DNA of 64,000 nucleotides from Nodosilinea sp. WJT8-NPBG4. Its GTDB lineage: Bacteria; Cyanobacteriota; Cyanobacteriia; Phormidesmidales; Phormidesmidaceae. This document shows positions 42,866 to 52,673 of this stretch, piece by piece (position 1 is the stretch's first letter; the number at the start of each line of letters is the position of its first letter). The translations under genes and the position numbers were made by a program. The notes below the pieces were generated by a model, which had not been told where the DNA came from, did not search any database, and saw only the letters and a program-made list of their open reading frames with translations. The stretch covers positions 186,001 to 250,000 of the forward strand of contig JAHHHQ010000025.1 in assembly GCA_019359285.1 (NCBI GenBank), read 5' to 3'.

Positions 42866-44215
42866 TTAGGCAACTCCCACCACTGCATCGAGTTCGGCGT
42901 AGTCGGGTAGGGTGGTGTCGATGGGGCTACCCTGGCGCAAGACGACACGATCGCCCTGGGGCCGCGACAGCAGCTCGCTAAAGCTGCGAGCCTTGAACAC
43001 CACTAAATCCGCTGGGCGGCCTGTCCCAATTAGCCCCGCCTCTAGGCCCATAATCTGGGCTGGAGTGCGGGTCACCGCCTGGGGCCAGTCGCCAATGGGG
43101 CGATCGAGCTGGCCGATGCGCACCGCCTGGGTAAACACCTCTACCATGTCGTGGTCGCCGTAGGCAAAGAACGCGTCGCGGCAGTTATCGCTGGCTAGGG
43201 CCACTGCCACCTCAAACTGGCGCAGCTCGGGCAGCAGGGTGACGCCGCGATAACGGGGCATGCGGCCCGGTTGGCGATCTTGCAGGTAGAGGTTGCACAT
43301 TGGCAGGCTGACGACGCTGATGTCGGCTTGCTTGAGCAGAGCCAAGGTGTCTTGGGCGCGATCGCCCGCCTGCACCGACAAACTACAGCAGTGGCCGCAG
43401 TTGACCCGCCCGGCAAAGCCACGCCGCAGTTTGGTCTCGGCTACTACCCGTAGGCCTTCGGCCTTGGGGTCGAGGCTCTCATCAGCGTGGAAATCGAGGT
43501 CTAGGCCCCGGGCCTCGGCTAGGGCAAAGGCGCGATCGATCTGGTCTTCCATGCCGGGCTGGGGATAGATTACCCCGCCTAAAATGCCGCCGTACCGGGC
43601 AACGATATCTGCTAGGTGTTCGACCTCGGGGCGCGCGTAGTGGTCTATCGGCACTAGGCACACGGCTTGGAGCGCAATCTTGCCCGCCCACTCCTGCCGC
43701 AGCCGATCGAAGACTGCAAAGCTAATTTCCTCCTGCCCGTTCAAACAATCCAGATGGGTTCTGACAGCCTGAGTGCCGTGGGCGTAGCTGCACCGTAGAC
43801 CAAAGTTCATGCGGGGGTAGAGGTCTGCGGCGCTCCAGTGGCTGTGGTCGGTTTCAGCAGCCTTCAGGGCCGAGGCAAAGGTGCCATCGGGGTTGGGGTT
43901 GCGAAACCAGGTGTGGCCTTTGTCTAAATGGGTGTGGCAGTCGGCGAAGCAGGGCCACACCATGCCCTGGCGCAGATCCCAGCTAGGCGATTCAGAATCA
44001 ATGGGCTGACTGGCGGGAATAATCGCCGCAATGCGACCATCCTGAATTTCCAGGTGGGCAGCGACTAAGTCTTCTGATATCGGAGGGGCGGCTAGAGCTG
44101 CGATCGCATTCCAAGTCACCGATTCGTCAACGCAGGCCAGGGGCAGTCGAGCATTTTGGAGCCAGTAGTGGGCTGGAGACTGTTGCAGAAACTGGGGTAA
44201 GGCGGTTGAATTCAT
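42866..44215 (-). CDS. Cytosine deaminase-like amidohydrolase
   Basis: A 449-residue amidohydrolase-superfamily protein of the CodA type. Seen: metal motif CHTHLDKGHTWF near residue 90, LDFHADESLD (His/Glu for metal and proton transfer), a later NCGHCCSLSVQ histidine and LASDNCRDAF with the catalytic Asp. Family: deaminates cytosine to uracil, or related cyclic amides such as creatinine or triazines. The motifs fit cytosine deaminase best; the substrate is inferred. The first ~40 residues lead into the beta-sandwich. Stands alone. Confidence 0.85.
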   Translation of the reverse strand: MNSTALPQFLQQSPAHYWLQNARLPLACVDESVTWNAIAALAAPPISEDLVAAHLEIQDGRIAAIIPASQPIDSESPSWDLRQGMVWPCFADCHTHLDKGHTWFRNPNPDGTFASALKAAETDHSHWSAADLYPRMNFGLRCSYAHGTQAVRTHLDCLNGQEEISFAVFDRLRQEWAGKIALQAVCLVPIDHYARPEVEHLADIVARYGGILGGVIYPQPGMEDQIDRAFALAEARGLDLDFHADESLDPKAEGLRVVAETKLRRGFAGRVNCGHCCSLSVQAGDRAQDTLALLKQADISVVSLPMCNLYLQDRQPGRMPRYRGVTLLPELRQFEVAVALASDNCRDAFFAYGDHDMVEVFTQAVRIGQLDRPIGDWPQAVTRTPAQIMGLEAGLIGTGRPADLVVFKARSFSELLSRPQGDRVVLRQGSPIDTTLPDYAELDAVVGVA

Positions 44216-44419
44216 AGCACTTGACTAAACAGCTGATCGAGATCACCGCCGCAGGGCTTCGGCATCACCGAGGTATAGAGCTTTCATCACGGCGGTTTCA
44301 GCCCTACTAACCTACAGTGAGATTAGGGCCTGAGAGTCTAAACCCCAAGATTCTAAAGTTAGATTCGGGAATGCTTAGAGCACACAGTGTTTCTATCCTT
44401 AACCTGTAAGGTAAACGTC
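44216..44419. other. Leader region before the 28-residue peptide gene
   Basis: About 200 nt, divergent promoter space for the CodA-like gene (minus) and the small plus-strand gene. A second empty stretch, 44507-44659, follows that gene. No further coding or RNA feature was recognised in either. Confidence 0.4.
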
Positions 44420-44506
44420 ATGGTTGACAACACAGCGTCCAAAATTTTCTGGCAGTCTGGTGCTTCCGTCTTCGGTTTTTTGCTGCTAGTGATTCTACTG
44501 GCCTGA
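44420..44506 (+). CDS. 28-residue single-helix membrane peptide
   Basis: An ATG-initiated frame of 28 codons preceded by taaggt, seven nt before the start, a good ribosome site. The first half is polar (MVDNTASKIFWQS), the second a hydrophobic helix (VFGFLLLVILLA) ending at the stop. Size and form recall the small subunits of photosynthetic or NDH-1 complexes, but it does not match PetL/G/M/N, PsbM/T/X/Y or PsaM/I as remembered. It could also be a lone small membrane regulator. Function unknown. Confidence 0.5.
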   Translation: MVDNTASKIFWQSGASVFGFLLLVILLA

Positions 44507-44659
44507 AAGGGCAGCACTAAATGCGTCAGATCAAGCTAACACCAAACCTAAAATTTAGCGGTCCTGATGCACAGCCCCAAACTCCGCAGGGGCGTGGCCC
44601 GCTACATTCCCACGAGCTTCATAAATTAGGGCTCCAACAGTCAGGATCTCCCAAAGAAA

Positions 44660-45631
44660 TTACGGATTTAACAAGGCCAGGGCCAGCGGTATCTGCTCCT
44701 TTACTGAGGCTGCTGACTGCTCCAAGGCTGCCTGCTCGGCTGGCGTAAGCGATAGCTCCAGGATGTCTTCGATTCCCCCCCGGCCCAGACGGCAGGGCAC
44801 TCCCAGATAGAGATCACTCAGGCCGTATTGGCCCGTTAGGTGGGTGGCTATGGGTAAGATGCGCCGCTGGTTGAGCAGCATTGACTCCACCATGACGCAA
44901 GCTGAGGAGGCTGGTGCGTAGTAAGCACCCCCCTGCTTGAGCAGCTGCACAATTTCAGCACCACCGTTGCGGGTGCGATCGATCAGCGCCTGTAGACGGG
45001 GCGCAGGAATTAGCTCAGCCACCGGAATGCCGTTGACGGTAGTGTAGCTGGGCAGGGGCACCATCAGATCGCCATGGCCTCCCAGCACCATGGCCGAAAC
45101 ATCTCGCGGAGGCACTCCCAGTTCCCACGCAATGAAGGTTTGAAACCGGGCCGAGTCGAGCACTCCGGCCATGCCCATCACCCGCTGGGGGGGCAGGTCA
45201 CTGGCTTTCCAGGCCAGGTAGGTCATGACATCGAGTGGGTTGGTGACCACAACCACGCTGGCCTGGGGCGATACGGCCAGGGCCTGGCGCAGTGTGTCGA
45301 TCACAATCTTGCCGTTAACCTGGGTAAGGTCGTCGCGGGTCATGCCGGGGCGGCGGGGCAGTCCAGCGGTAATCACCACAATGTCTGAGTTGGCGGTGTC
45401 GTGGTAATCGTTGGTGCCCACAATGGTGCGATTGTGCCCTTCGCAGCCTGCCGCCTGGGACAGGTCGAGGGCGACCCCCTGAGGGCGACCCTCAACAATA
45501 TCGACCAGCACCACGTTGGCTAGGTTGCGCTCTAACAGGCGCTGGGCTAGGGTGCTGCCCACGTTGCCTGCCCCCACTACAGTGACCTGGCCAACCGAAT
45601 TGCAAGCAGAGGGGGTAGAAAAGGCAGTCAT
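44660..45631 (-). CDS. mdh: Malate dehydrogenase (LDH-like type)
   Basis: NAD-dependent oxidoreductase interconverting malate and oxaloacetate, 323 residues. Seen: NAD site TVVGAGNVGSTLAQRL, substrate-loop arginines GLPRRPGMTRDDL (the Arg typical of MDH rather than LDH), VVTNPLDVMTYLAW, DSARFQTFIA and the catalytic His in VLGGHGDLMVPL. These place it in the LDH-like MDH group. ATG 45631 starts about 12 residues before the Rossmann strand. Stands alone. Confidence 0.93.
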   Translation of the reverse strand: MTAFSTPSACNSVGQVTVVGAGNVGSTLAQRLLERNLANVVLVDIVEGRPQGVALDLSQAAGCEGHNRTIVGTNDYHDTANSDIVVITAGLPRRPGMTRDDLTQVNGKIVIDTLRQALAVSPQASVVVVTNPLDVMTYLAWKASDLPPQRVMGMAGVLDSARFQTFIAWELGVPPRDVSAMVLGGHGDLMVPLPSYTTVNGIPVAELIPAPRLQALIDRTRNGGAEIVQLLKQGGAYYAPASSACVMVESMLLNQRRILPIATHLTGQYGLSDLYLGVPCRLGRGGIEDILELSLTPAEQAALEQSAASVKEQIPLALALLNP

Positions 45632-45914
45632 AGCGTCAACGCAGCGAAGGAGGGTATGGGGCTGGCCCCTTGTGGTGTCTTTGGCCTAAGGATGCTTCGA
45701 TAGGCCTAAGACACCGTCCATATTCTGGCGGATGCTAGTTAATTTATTCTGCAATTGTTGTGATTTAGATCATAGCGGTGGGTGACAGCTACATGATGAA
45801 GCTGTGATTGGCTAGGCTTTTTAGAAACGCTCACCGACACTTCATACTGTGGTTATGAACGCCCTTCTAAAAATGGGAGATGCTAGAGCAACCCCCTGAA
45901 AAATCGTGCTTGCC

Positions 45915-47240
45915 ATGAAAATCTTTCCTGCTTTGTCTTGCCCCATATCCCCCGGTCCATCGCCTCCTATGGAACCCGCCTTCGAAGACAACGACAGTAT
46001 TAGCCTGGTGGCCGACATGGCGATCGCCCCTGACTGCAACGTTCGACTATTTGTAGCTAGCGAAACGATTTTTGTTGAGGGCAGCGCTGCGGATAAAGCC
46101 TACATCATTGAGTCGGGCTACGTCGAGATTTTTGTGGGTTCTGGCAACAATTCGATCCAGCTCAATGTGCTGGGGCCAGGGGATATTTTTGGGGAAATGG
46201 GCATTATTGACGCCTCGCCTCGATCGGCCTCGGCTAAAGCTCTCAGCCCCTGCCGCTGCATTGTGGTATCGGCGGCTCGGGTAGCTGAGCGCATTGAGTC
46301 GTCGTCGCCTATGGTGCGGCTGTTTATCTCTATGTCGCTGCACCGTAACCGAGCCTACAACACGTACATCAAGACTCTGGCAAACCCTCACATGGGTCTG
46401 CCCAGCCCCGCCATAACTGAGAAAGCCTACGCTAGAAGTCAGCAACACCAGCAAATTTTAGAGGACATTAAGCTAGAGTCTGACCTGCAAAATGCCGCCC
46501 ACAACGATGAGCTATCGCTGGTCTATCAGCCTCTTTTGAACCTCACCACAGAAACCATTGTGGGCTTTGAATCGCTGCTGCGGTGGCAGTGCCCCCAGCG
46601 TGGCTCTGTGACTCCCCAACGGTTTATTAGCTTAGCTGAAGAAACCTCGCTAATTTTGCCTATGGGTGACTGGATCTTAGACCACTCCTGTGCCGATCTA
46701 CGCCATTTTCAGAAGCACTTAGAAAGCCGAGGGCAGAGCCACGCTGACTTTTTTATTAGCATCAATATTTCGGTGCGTCAGTTCCAGCAGCCTGACTTTT
46801 TTGAGCGATTAATTGACTGCACTCAGCGCCATGGTGTAGACGCCCAGCAGATTAAGCTAGAGGTGACGGAGCGGATATTTTTAAATGAGGCTGAGGCCAT
46901 TGACTCCATAGGCAAGTGCCGCGCCGCCGGATTTGAGGTTTCCCTCGACGACTTTGGCACCGGCTACTCTAGTCTCAACTACTTAGAGCGCTGCGAGATC
47001 GACTGTTTGAAAATTGACCAGTCGTTTATTCAAAAGTTGTGCAGCAGCGATCGCGCCAAAATTTTAGTCGGCTCGATTATTGATATCGCCCGTCAGCTGG
47101 GTCTGCCTACCGTGGCTGAGGGAATTGAAACCCCTGCCCAGATGGCGGCCCTAAAATCAATGGGCTGCGACATTGGCCAGGGTTTCCTATTCAGCCGGCC
47201 CCTGCCGCTGATTGAGGCCCTGGCTTTGCTAGATCGGTAA
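45915..47240 (+). CDS. Cyclic-nucleotide-binding/EAL domain protein
   Basis: A 441-residue regulator. Residues ~40-150 form a cNMP-binding (Crp-type) domain with the phosphate cassette FGEMGIIDASPRSASA; residues ~190-435 form an EAL phosphodiesterase domain with FESLLRWQ (Ser in place of Ala of EAL), NISVRQF, LEVTERIF, DDFGTGYSSLNYL and LKIDQSF, all metal and base residues kept. So a cAMP/cGMP-regulated c-di-GMP hydrolase is likely. No DNA-binding domain. ATG 45915 chosen; GTG 45906 and ATG 45969 are possible. Confidence 0.88.
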   Translation: MKIFPALSCPISPGPSPPMEPAFEDNDSISLVADMAIAPDCNVRLFVASETIFVEGSAADKAYIIESGYVEIFVGSGNNSIQLNVLGPGDIFGEMGIIDASPRSASAKALSPCRCIVVSAARVAERIESSSPMVRLFISMSLHRNRAYNTYIKTLANPHMGLPSPAITEKAYARSQQHQQILEDIKLESDLQNAAHNDELSLVYQPLLNLTTETIVGFESLLRWQCPQRGSVTPQRFISLAEETSLILPMGDWILDHSCADLRHFQKHLESRGQSHADFFISINISVRQFQQPDFFERLIDCTQRHGVDAQQIKLEVTERIFLNEAEAIDSIGKCRAAGFEVSLDDFGTGYSSLNYLERCEIDCLKIDQSFIQKLCSSDRAKILVGSIIDIARQLGLPTVAEGIETPAQMAALKSMGCDIGQGFLFSRPLPLIEALALLDR

Positions 47241-47257
47241 GCTTGATCGAGAACTCG

Positions 47258-47776
47258 CTAGCTGTTGCTGTAGCGCGATCGCACTGTTGCCAACGCTATC
47301 TGTCGAGTCGGCAGCACGCCCTTCTGGGCCAGGTAATCTTGCAGTTGCTGGGGCCTCATTTTGCATAAATCTTTGGCCAATTCTTGCACCTGCAATCGAC
47401 CGCTCACCCCCGCTAAACAGTTGCGCAATGTGCCTAAAATCTGTGGCTCGGCCACTAGCACCAGAGTGTTGAGATCGTGAGCATTAATCAACGCTTCCAT
47501 CTGTGCTCCAATGGCCTGGGCAAAGCGGCGCTCAAATTCAACTAGGTAGTTGCCTCGGCGATCGTCGTAGCTGTGGCCACGGCTGCCGCTGCCCCGGTTG
47601 CGGCTGGCTTTAGCGTTGGCCCCTAAGTCTTGACTGGGCATTTCTACTACCGGATTCAGCAGTTGGCAGCGTTCAATCAGATCGGGGCCAGATTCTAGCT
47701 CTGGCACTGCCACGGGCTCTAGGGTCAAAAACTTAGCTTTGGCACCATCTACTACAGCCACAAGGAATCGAGTCAT
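47258..47776 (-). CDS. Host attachment protein family (baeRF-like)
   Basis: A 172-residue protein of the 'host attachment' family, related to bacterial release-factor-1-like folds. Seen: TRFLVAVVDGAKAKFLTLE at the N-terminus, a Gly/Arg/Ser-rich middle (SRNRGSGSRGHSYDDRRG), and the C-terminal LVLVAEPQILGTLRNCL with DLCKMRPQQLQDYL. Family members have been linked to plant-microbe attachment and more recently to ribosome-related folds; function here is unknown. ATG 47776 has gggag six nt upstream. Convergent with the cNMP-EAL gene, 17 nt apart. Confidence 0.8.
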   Translation of the reverse strand: MTRFLVAVVDGAKAKFLTLEPVAVPELESGPDLIERCQLLNPVVEMPSQDLGANAKASRNRGSGSRGHSYDDRRGNYLVEFERRFAQAIGAQMEALINAHDLNTLVLVAEPQILGTLRNCLAGVSGRLQVQELAKDLCKMRPQQLQDYLAQKGVLPTRQIALATVRSRYSNS

Positions 47777-48253
47777 AAAAATCTCCCGTTGCTAGATTTG
47801 GTGGTGATCCTAACAAGTTAAGAAGGAGCTATGGGGCGCAAAGGTAAAGGTTAATTTCTTTTCAATAATGGTTAGGGAATTCTGATGATTTGAAGGTATT
47901 TCTGCTATCGTCAATGCCGTTTAGCGTTGATTTAAGTAGTGTTTAATGAATGAATATGAAGGCTATTCATAAAGATTGCCTATCGCTTATCAATAGAGTT
48001 CGATCGCAAGGCTAATTTCCCCAATGGTCAGGTCTCATAGCTCGGAGAAAAATAGGATCTGACCGTCGCCACGAAGGTTAAAACGTTTTCATCGGTAACC
48101 CATAGGCGATGGCTATACGCTAGCTCGCCGCTCCAGCCTCTGCTAAGGCAATTAGTACTGTCCTAGCGAACTAGTCAGCGCTGTGTTTAATTCACCCAAA
48201 CCATGCGGTTGCAGGCAAGCGGCTTTAGATTTGAAGCATTAAATCAGCAAGCT
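47777..48253. other. Gene-free stretch between host-attachment and phoH genes
   Basis: About 480 nt, somewhat AT-rich, between two minus-strand genes. Its left side should hold the promoter of the host-attachment gene. No open frame with family character, RNA or clear terminator was recognised. Confidence 0.45.
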
Positions 48254-49579
48254 CTACAGCAGCATCGCTGCCCGCTCGGCCAGGCCCGATCGCTCCCCTT
48301 TGTTGAGCGTTATGTGCCCAGCTAAGGCTTCGTCCTTAAAACGCTCGACGACGTAGGTCAGGCCGTTGCTAGAGGCGTCAACGTAGGGGTTGTCGATCTG
48401 GTCGGGATCGCCAGTGAGAACGATTTTGGTGCCTTCCCCAGCGCGGGTGAGAATGGTTTTAACCTCATGGGGGGTGAGGTTTTGGGCTTCATCCACAATT
48501 AGGAACTGCTTGGGAATCGATCGCCCCCGAATGTAGGTCAGCGCCTCAATCTGCAATAGCCCCTGGTCGATCATTTCTTCGTGGCCGCGGCGCCAGTGTT
48601 CGGGGCGGCCACGCATATCCTGGGTGCCAAAAATCAGGTCGAAGTTGTCGTAAAGCGGCTGCATCCAGGGGTTGAGCTTTTCGCGCATGTCGCCGGGCAG
48701 GTAGCCAATATCGCGACCCAGGGGCACGATGGGGCGAGCGATCAGCAGGCGCGAATAGAGGCGCTCATCGGCGACTTTTTGCACCCCAGCGGCGATCGCC
48801 AACAGCGTTTTCCCTGTGCCCGCCTTGCCCACCAGGGTCACCATCGCGATCGAGTCTTGCAGCAGCAGCTCAAAGGCAAACCGCTGCTCACGGTTGCGGG
48901 GCAACACCCGCGATACCCCAGCGTGGGGCAGCTTGCTGAGAGGCACCAGCTTGCCGCTGCTGCCCTGCACCATGGCCAGCGCCGTGTGGTTTGGGTTCGT
49001 CTCATCGACTAGGGTGACTGCCTGGTTGGGGTGTAGGGGCACATCGAGCTTCAAGTGGCCGTTGCCAAAGAGCTGGCTCATGGCCTCGGCAGAGGTCATC
49101 ACCTCCAGAGTGCCGGTGTAGAGGTCGTCGTAGTCAATTTTGTCGGTTTCGTAGTCTTCGGCTACCAGCCCGACGGCATTAGCTTTGATGCGCAGGTTGG
49201 TGTCTTTGCTGACCAGCACCACGGGCATGTCGTGGTGGTGCTTATACTCCATCGCCACGGCGAGAATAGCATTGTCGCCCTGGTCGCCCTCCAGCTCGGC
49301 GGGCAACTGCCGCAGGGTGTCGCGGTGGCACAGGGCCACTTTGAGGGTGCCGCCCTTTTCTAGCGGAATGCCCTGGACCAGCGATCCCTGCTGGCGCAGC
49401 TCATCTAGAGTGCGCGATACGTAGCGAGCGTTGCGGCCGGTGTCGGCGGTGCCTTTTTTGAAGCGATCGAGCTCTTCGATAATGGTGATGGGTAACACCA
49501 CATCGTTGTCCTCAAACCTGAACATTGCCATCGGATCGTGAAGCAATACGTTGGTATCGAGGACGAAAACTTTTTTCAT
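48254..49579 (-). CDS. PIN-PhoH fusion ATPase (PhoH2/YlaK type)
   Basis: A 441-residue protein with an N-terminal PIN RNase domain and a C-terminal PhoH ATPase. Seen: KKVFVLDTNVLLHDP (PIN Asp), ITIIEELDRFKKG, VVLVSKDTNLRIKAN; then Walker A LVGKAGTGKTLLAIAAG (near 254), Walker B FLIVDEAQNLTPHE and LTGDPDQIDNPY. Family: PhoH2 proteins unwind and cut RNA with ATP. Start at ATG 49579 keeps the PIN domain intact. Stands alone. Confidence 0.93.
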   Translation of the reverse strand: MKKVFVLDTNVLLHDPMAMFRFEDNDVVLPITIIEELDRFKKGTADTGRNARYVSRTLDELRQQGSLVQGIPLEKGGTLKVALCHRDTLRQLPAELEGDQGDNAILAVAMEYKHHHDMPVVLVSKDTNLRIKANAVGLVAEDYETDKIDYDDLYTGTLEVMTSAEAMSQLFGNGHLKLDVPLHPNQAVTLVDETNPNHTALAMVQGSSGKLVPLSKLPHAGVSRVLPRNREQRFAFELLLQDSIAMVTLVGKAGTGKTLLAIAAGVQKVADERLYSRLLIARPIVPLGRDIGYLPGDMREKLNPWMQPLYDNFDLIFGTQDMRGRPEHWRRGHEEMIDQGLLQIEALTYIRGRSIPKQFLIVDEAQNLTPHEVKTILTRAGEGTKIVLTGDPDQIDNPYVDASSNGLTYVVERFKDEALAGHITLNKGERSGLAERAAMLL

Positions 49580-49937
49580 AGAGGAGGAATAGTTGAGACG
49601 GTACGCCTAACCCAGACCTTGAGGATGCAGGATATGCAGCGTCAGTCTCTCGGTAAGGCTGTTTTCAGGAACGGTGGGCAGATGCCATTTCCCTTGCAGT
49701 GCAACAATTCTGGGTGAGTTAGGGGCAATGGTCAAAGACAGGCCAGAGGCCAACGCCCACGCCAATCTTAGAACGGCTGCTTAGACACTGTAGCGGATTT
49801 CTTTACCATTCCCGATAGGCACCAACCGGTAATTGAGCAGTAAACAGTTCCGGCTGCACCTGTCAGGTAATGGAAGGGCTGCCCGTCCTCGTTTACTATG
49901 GCCTATGAGCCCTCCCCAGTCACCGTTGGAGCCCCCC
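49580..49937. other. Divergent intergenic region between phoH and proS
   Basis: About 360 nt between the PIN-PhoH start and the chosen proS start. The proS frame is open back to 49833, but those 35 codons lack family character. The region should hold the promoters of both genes; no clear operator or RNA was recognised. Confidence 0.45.
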
Positions 49938-51752
49938 ATGCGTCTATCCCAAATGCTGTTTGTCACCCTACGAGAAGATCCGGCAGAGGCCGAGATTCCT
50001 AGCCACAAACTGCTGCTGCGGGCGGGGTACATGCGTCGTGTTGCCAGCGGAGTCTATGCCTATCTGCCCCTGCTGTGGCGGGTGCTCAACAAGATTTCAG
50101 ATATCGTGCGCGACGAGATGAATGTCACGGGCGCGCAGGAATGCCTGCTGCCCCAGCTGCAACCGGCTGAACTCTGGCGCGAGTCGGGCCGGTGGGATAC
50201 TTACACTAAGGCGGAGGGCATTATGTTCTCGCTGATCGATCGCCGCCAGCAGGAGGTCGGCCTTGGCCCTACCCACGAGGAGGTGATCACCGCCGTCGCT
50301 CGCGACATGGTGCGCTCTTACCGGCAGCTGCCCCTGCACCTCTATCAGATTCAGACCAAGTTTCGCGATGAGATTCGGCCTCGCTTTGGCCTCATGCGCG
50401 GGCGCGAATTCATTATGAAGGACGGCTACTCGTTTCACACCAGCGAGAGCAGCCTGAAGGAAACCTATCAGGAGATGTACCAGGCTTACAGCAACATTTT
50501 GCGCCGCTGCGGGCTGGAGTTTCGGGCAGTGGATGCGGATTCTGGCGCGATCGGTGGGTCGGGCTCCACTGAGTTCATGGTGCTGGCTGAGGCAGGCGAA
50601 GACGAGGTGCTCTACACCGAAGACGGGAAGTATGCCGCCAACGTTGAAAAGGCCGTGTCGCGCCCGGTGGAGGCGGTGCCCTCTACCTTTACTAAATTTG
50701 AGAAGCTGGAAACCCCCAACACGCCCACGATTGAATCGCTGGCAAAGTTTCTCAAGTGCTCGCCCACCCAGATCGTTAAGAACGTGCTGTATCAGGCGAC
50801 ATTCGACAACGGCCGGGTGGTGCTGGTGCTGGTCAGCCTGCGCGGCGACCAGGATGTCAACGACGTGAAGCTGACCAACGAGCTGACTAAGCTGGCCGCC
50901 GACTACGGTGGTGCTGCCGTGATCTCCCTAGGGGTGCCCGACGAAGACGCCCAGCGCCAGTGGGCCGCCCAACCGCTGCCCCTGGGTTATATGGCCCCTG
51001 ATTTGGGCGATGACTATATTAATGGCGGCAAAGAGGTGGAGCCCAAGTTTCTGCGCCTAGTCGATTGCACCGCCACCGACCTCGAAAACTTCGTCACCGG
51101 CTCCAACGAGGCGGGCTACCACGTGGTGGGCGGCAACTGGGGCAAGGAATTTACCCTGCCCAAAAAGGTGGTGGATGTGCGCAAGGCGGTGGCTGGCGAT
51201 CGCGCCCTGCATGACCCCAGTCAAACCCTGCAAACCGCGCGGGGTATTGAGATTGGCCATATCTTTCAGCTAGGTACTAAATACTCCCAGGCGCTGGGGG
51301 CCACTTTCACCGACGAAAACGGGGCTGAGCTGCCCCTGGTGATGGGCTGCTACGGAGTTGGTGTGTCGCGCCTGGCCCAGGCAGCAGTGGAGCAGTCCTA
51401 CGATAAAAACGGCATTGTCTGGCCGGTGGCGATCGCGCCCTACCAGGCGATCGTGGTGATTCCCAACATGGGCGATGATTTGCAGGTCGAAGCCGCCAAG
51501 GCGATCTACAAAGAGCTGCTGGCAGTAGGGGTCGAGGCCCTGCTCGACGATCGCGACGAGCGAGCCGGGGTCAAGTTCAAAGACGCTGATCTAATTGGCA
51601 TTCCCTACCGCGTTGTCACCGGGCGAGCTCTGAGGGATGGCAAAGTAGAGGTGGTCGATCGGGCCACGGGCATTGTGCAGGAGGTGGCCTTGGCCGAGGT
51701 CGTTCCCTTGATCAAAGGCTGGATTGTCGATGAACTGCTGGCCAGCCGCTAG
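49938..51752 (+). CDS. proS: Prolyl-tRNA synthetase
   Basis: Charges tRNA-Pro; bacterial-type class II synthetase with an editing insert. Seen: [19 protein letters not shown] at the N-terminus, motif 2-type loop [21 protein letters not shown], the editing (YbaK-like) insert in the middle, [18 protein letters not shown] (motif 3) and a C-terminal anticodon-binding domain ending [12 protein letters not shown] 49938 (604 residues) is chosen because ggag is six nt upstream and it gives the standard N-terminus. Confidence 0.95.
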   Translation: MRLSQMLFVTLREDPAEAEIPSHKLLLRAGYMRRVASGVYAYLPLLWRVLNKISDIVRDEMNVTGAQECLLPQLQPAELWRESGRWDTYTKAEGIMFSLIDRRQQEVGLGPTHEEVITAVARDMVRSYRQLPLHLYQIQTKFRDEIRPRFGLMRGREFIMKDGYSFHTSESSLKETYQEMYQAYSNILRRCGLEFRAVDADSGAIGGSGSTEFMVLAEAGEDEVLYTEDGKYAANVEKAVSRPVEAVPSTFTKFEKLETPNTPTIESLAKFLKCSPTQIVKNVLYQATFDNGRVVLVLVSLRGDQDVNDVKLTNELTKLAADYGGAAVISLGVPDEDAQRQWAAQPLPLGYMAPDLGDDYINGGKEVEPKFLRLVDCTATDLENFVTGSNEAGYHVVGGNWGKEFTLPKKVVDVRKAVAGDRALHDPSQTLQTARGIEIGHIFQLGTKYSQALGATFTDENGAELPLVMGCYGVGVSRLAQAAVEQSYDKNGIVWPVAIAPYQAIVVIPNMGDDLQVEAAKAIYKELLAVGVEALLDDRDERAGVKFKDADLIGIPYRVVTGRALRDGKVEVVDRATGIVQEVALAEVVPLIKGWIVDELLASR

Positions 51753-51784
51753 GGCCAGCCCCCACTTACTCCCCAGGAGGAACC

Positions 51785-52621
51785 ATGGAACTGATCACCA
51801 TTCTTCTCTCGGCCCTGCTGGGGGTAGCGGGTAGCGGCGGCGTAGTGGTTGACACCCTGGCCGAGGCCGCCCTGCGCAACCAGCTTGCCGAGGCCGAGAC
51901 GTTGCAGGTGCGCATTGACAATGTGCCCAACTATCAGCTGGCCAGCGGCCGCATTGAGCACACTTGGATTGCCGCTCGGGGGGTCGAAACCCGTCAGCTG
52001 CCTGGCCTCCGCATCGACTCTATAGATATCGAAACCGACGCTGTAGATGTGGATCTTGGCCGTTTGCAGCAGGGGGCACTGGTGCTCGATGAACCAGCCC
52101 AGACCGCCCTGCGCCTGTGTCTCAACGACGACGATCTCAATGCGTTTTTGCAGTCGTCCCTGGCGCAGGGCTGGCTCGACACCCTAGAATTTACTCTGCC
52201 TGGGGCAGCAGGCCAGCGAGAGAAAAACCGTTATGGCCTGGCCAACCCATCGCTGGAGTTTCTAGAGGGCGATCGCTTTCGCGTTGTGGTCGACCTGCAA
52301 GACCGGGTGACCCAGGAGAATATTGCGATCGTGGTCGAGCTAGGACTGGACATCCTCAACGGCCATCGGTTTGCTCTGGTTGACCCCACCATTACCGTCG
52401 ACGGTGAGGACACCCCACCCCAGCTACTCGAAGCGTTTGTGCAGGGCGCTCAAGAGCGCCTTACCTTGCGGCGGCTAGAGGCATTGGGCGTGGTAGCCCG
52501 CGTCATCGACTTTAAAGTCCGAGACAATGAGCTAGATGTTGCCATCTTTGCCAAAATAGAGCCAACCTCCCCGCTCTTAACTCGGCAGACAGCTCAAGAA
52601 GCTGTCCCACCCCCACCCTAG
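51785..52621 (+). CDS. LmeA-family phospholipid-binding protein (DUF2993)
   Basis: A 278-residue protein with a start preceded by aggagg, spaced ideally. Seen: VVDTLAEAALRNQLAEAETLQVRIDNVPNY split over a typical DUF2993 N-terminus, followed by RQLPGLRIDSIDIETDAVDVD and repeated long beta-strands. Family: LmeA/DUF2993 proteins bind phospholipids in the envelope; cyanobacterial members are common and unstudied. No strong signal peptide is visible. It follows proS by 32 nt on the same strand, probably co-transcribed. Confidence 0.8.
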   Translation: MELITILLSALLGVAGSGGVVVDTLAEAALRNQLAEAETLQVRIDNVPNYQLASGRIEHTWIAARGVETRQLPGLRIDSIDIETDAVDVDLGRLQQGALVLDEPAQTALRLCLNDDDLNAFLQSSLAQGWLDTLEFTLPGAAGQREKNRYGLANPSLEFLEGDRFRVVVDLQDRVTQENIAIVVELGLDILNGHRFALVDPTITVDGEDTPPQLLEAFVQGAQERLTLRRLEALGVVARVIDFKVRDNELDVAIFAKIEPTSPLLTRQTAQEAVPPPP

Positions 52622-52673
52622 AGAAAGTTGGACTACCCTAGGCTAAAGTTGTGACCCCATTTGGACCCCCACC

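Noticed and set aside
45901..45914. GTG 45906 as start of the cNMP-EAL gene
   Set aside because: ATG 45915 is nearby and equally placed; no ribosome site favours GTG.
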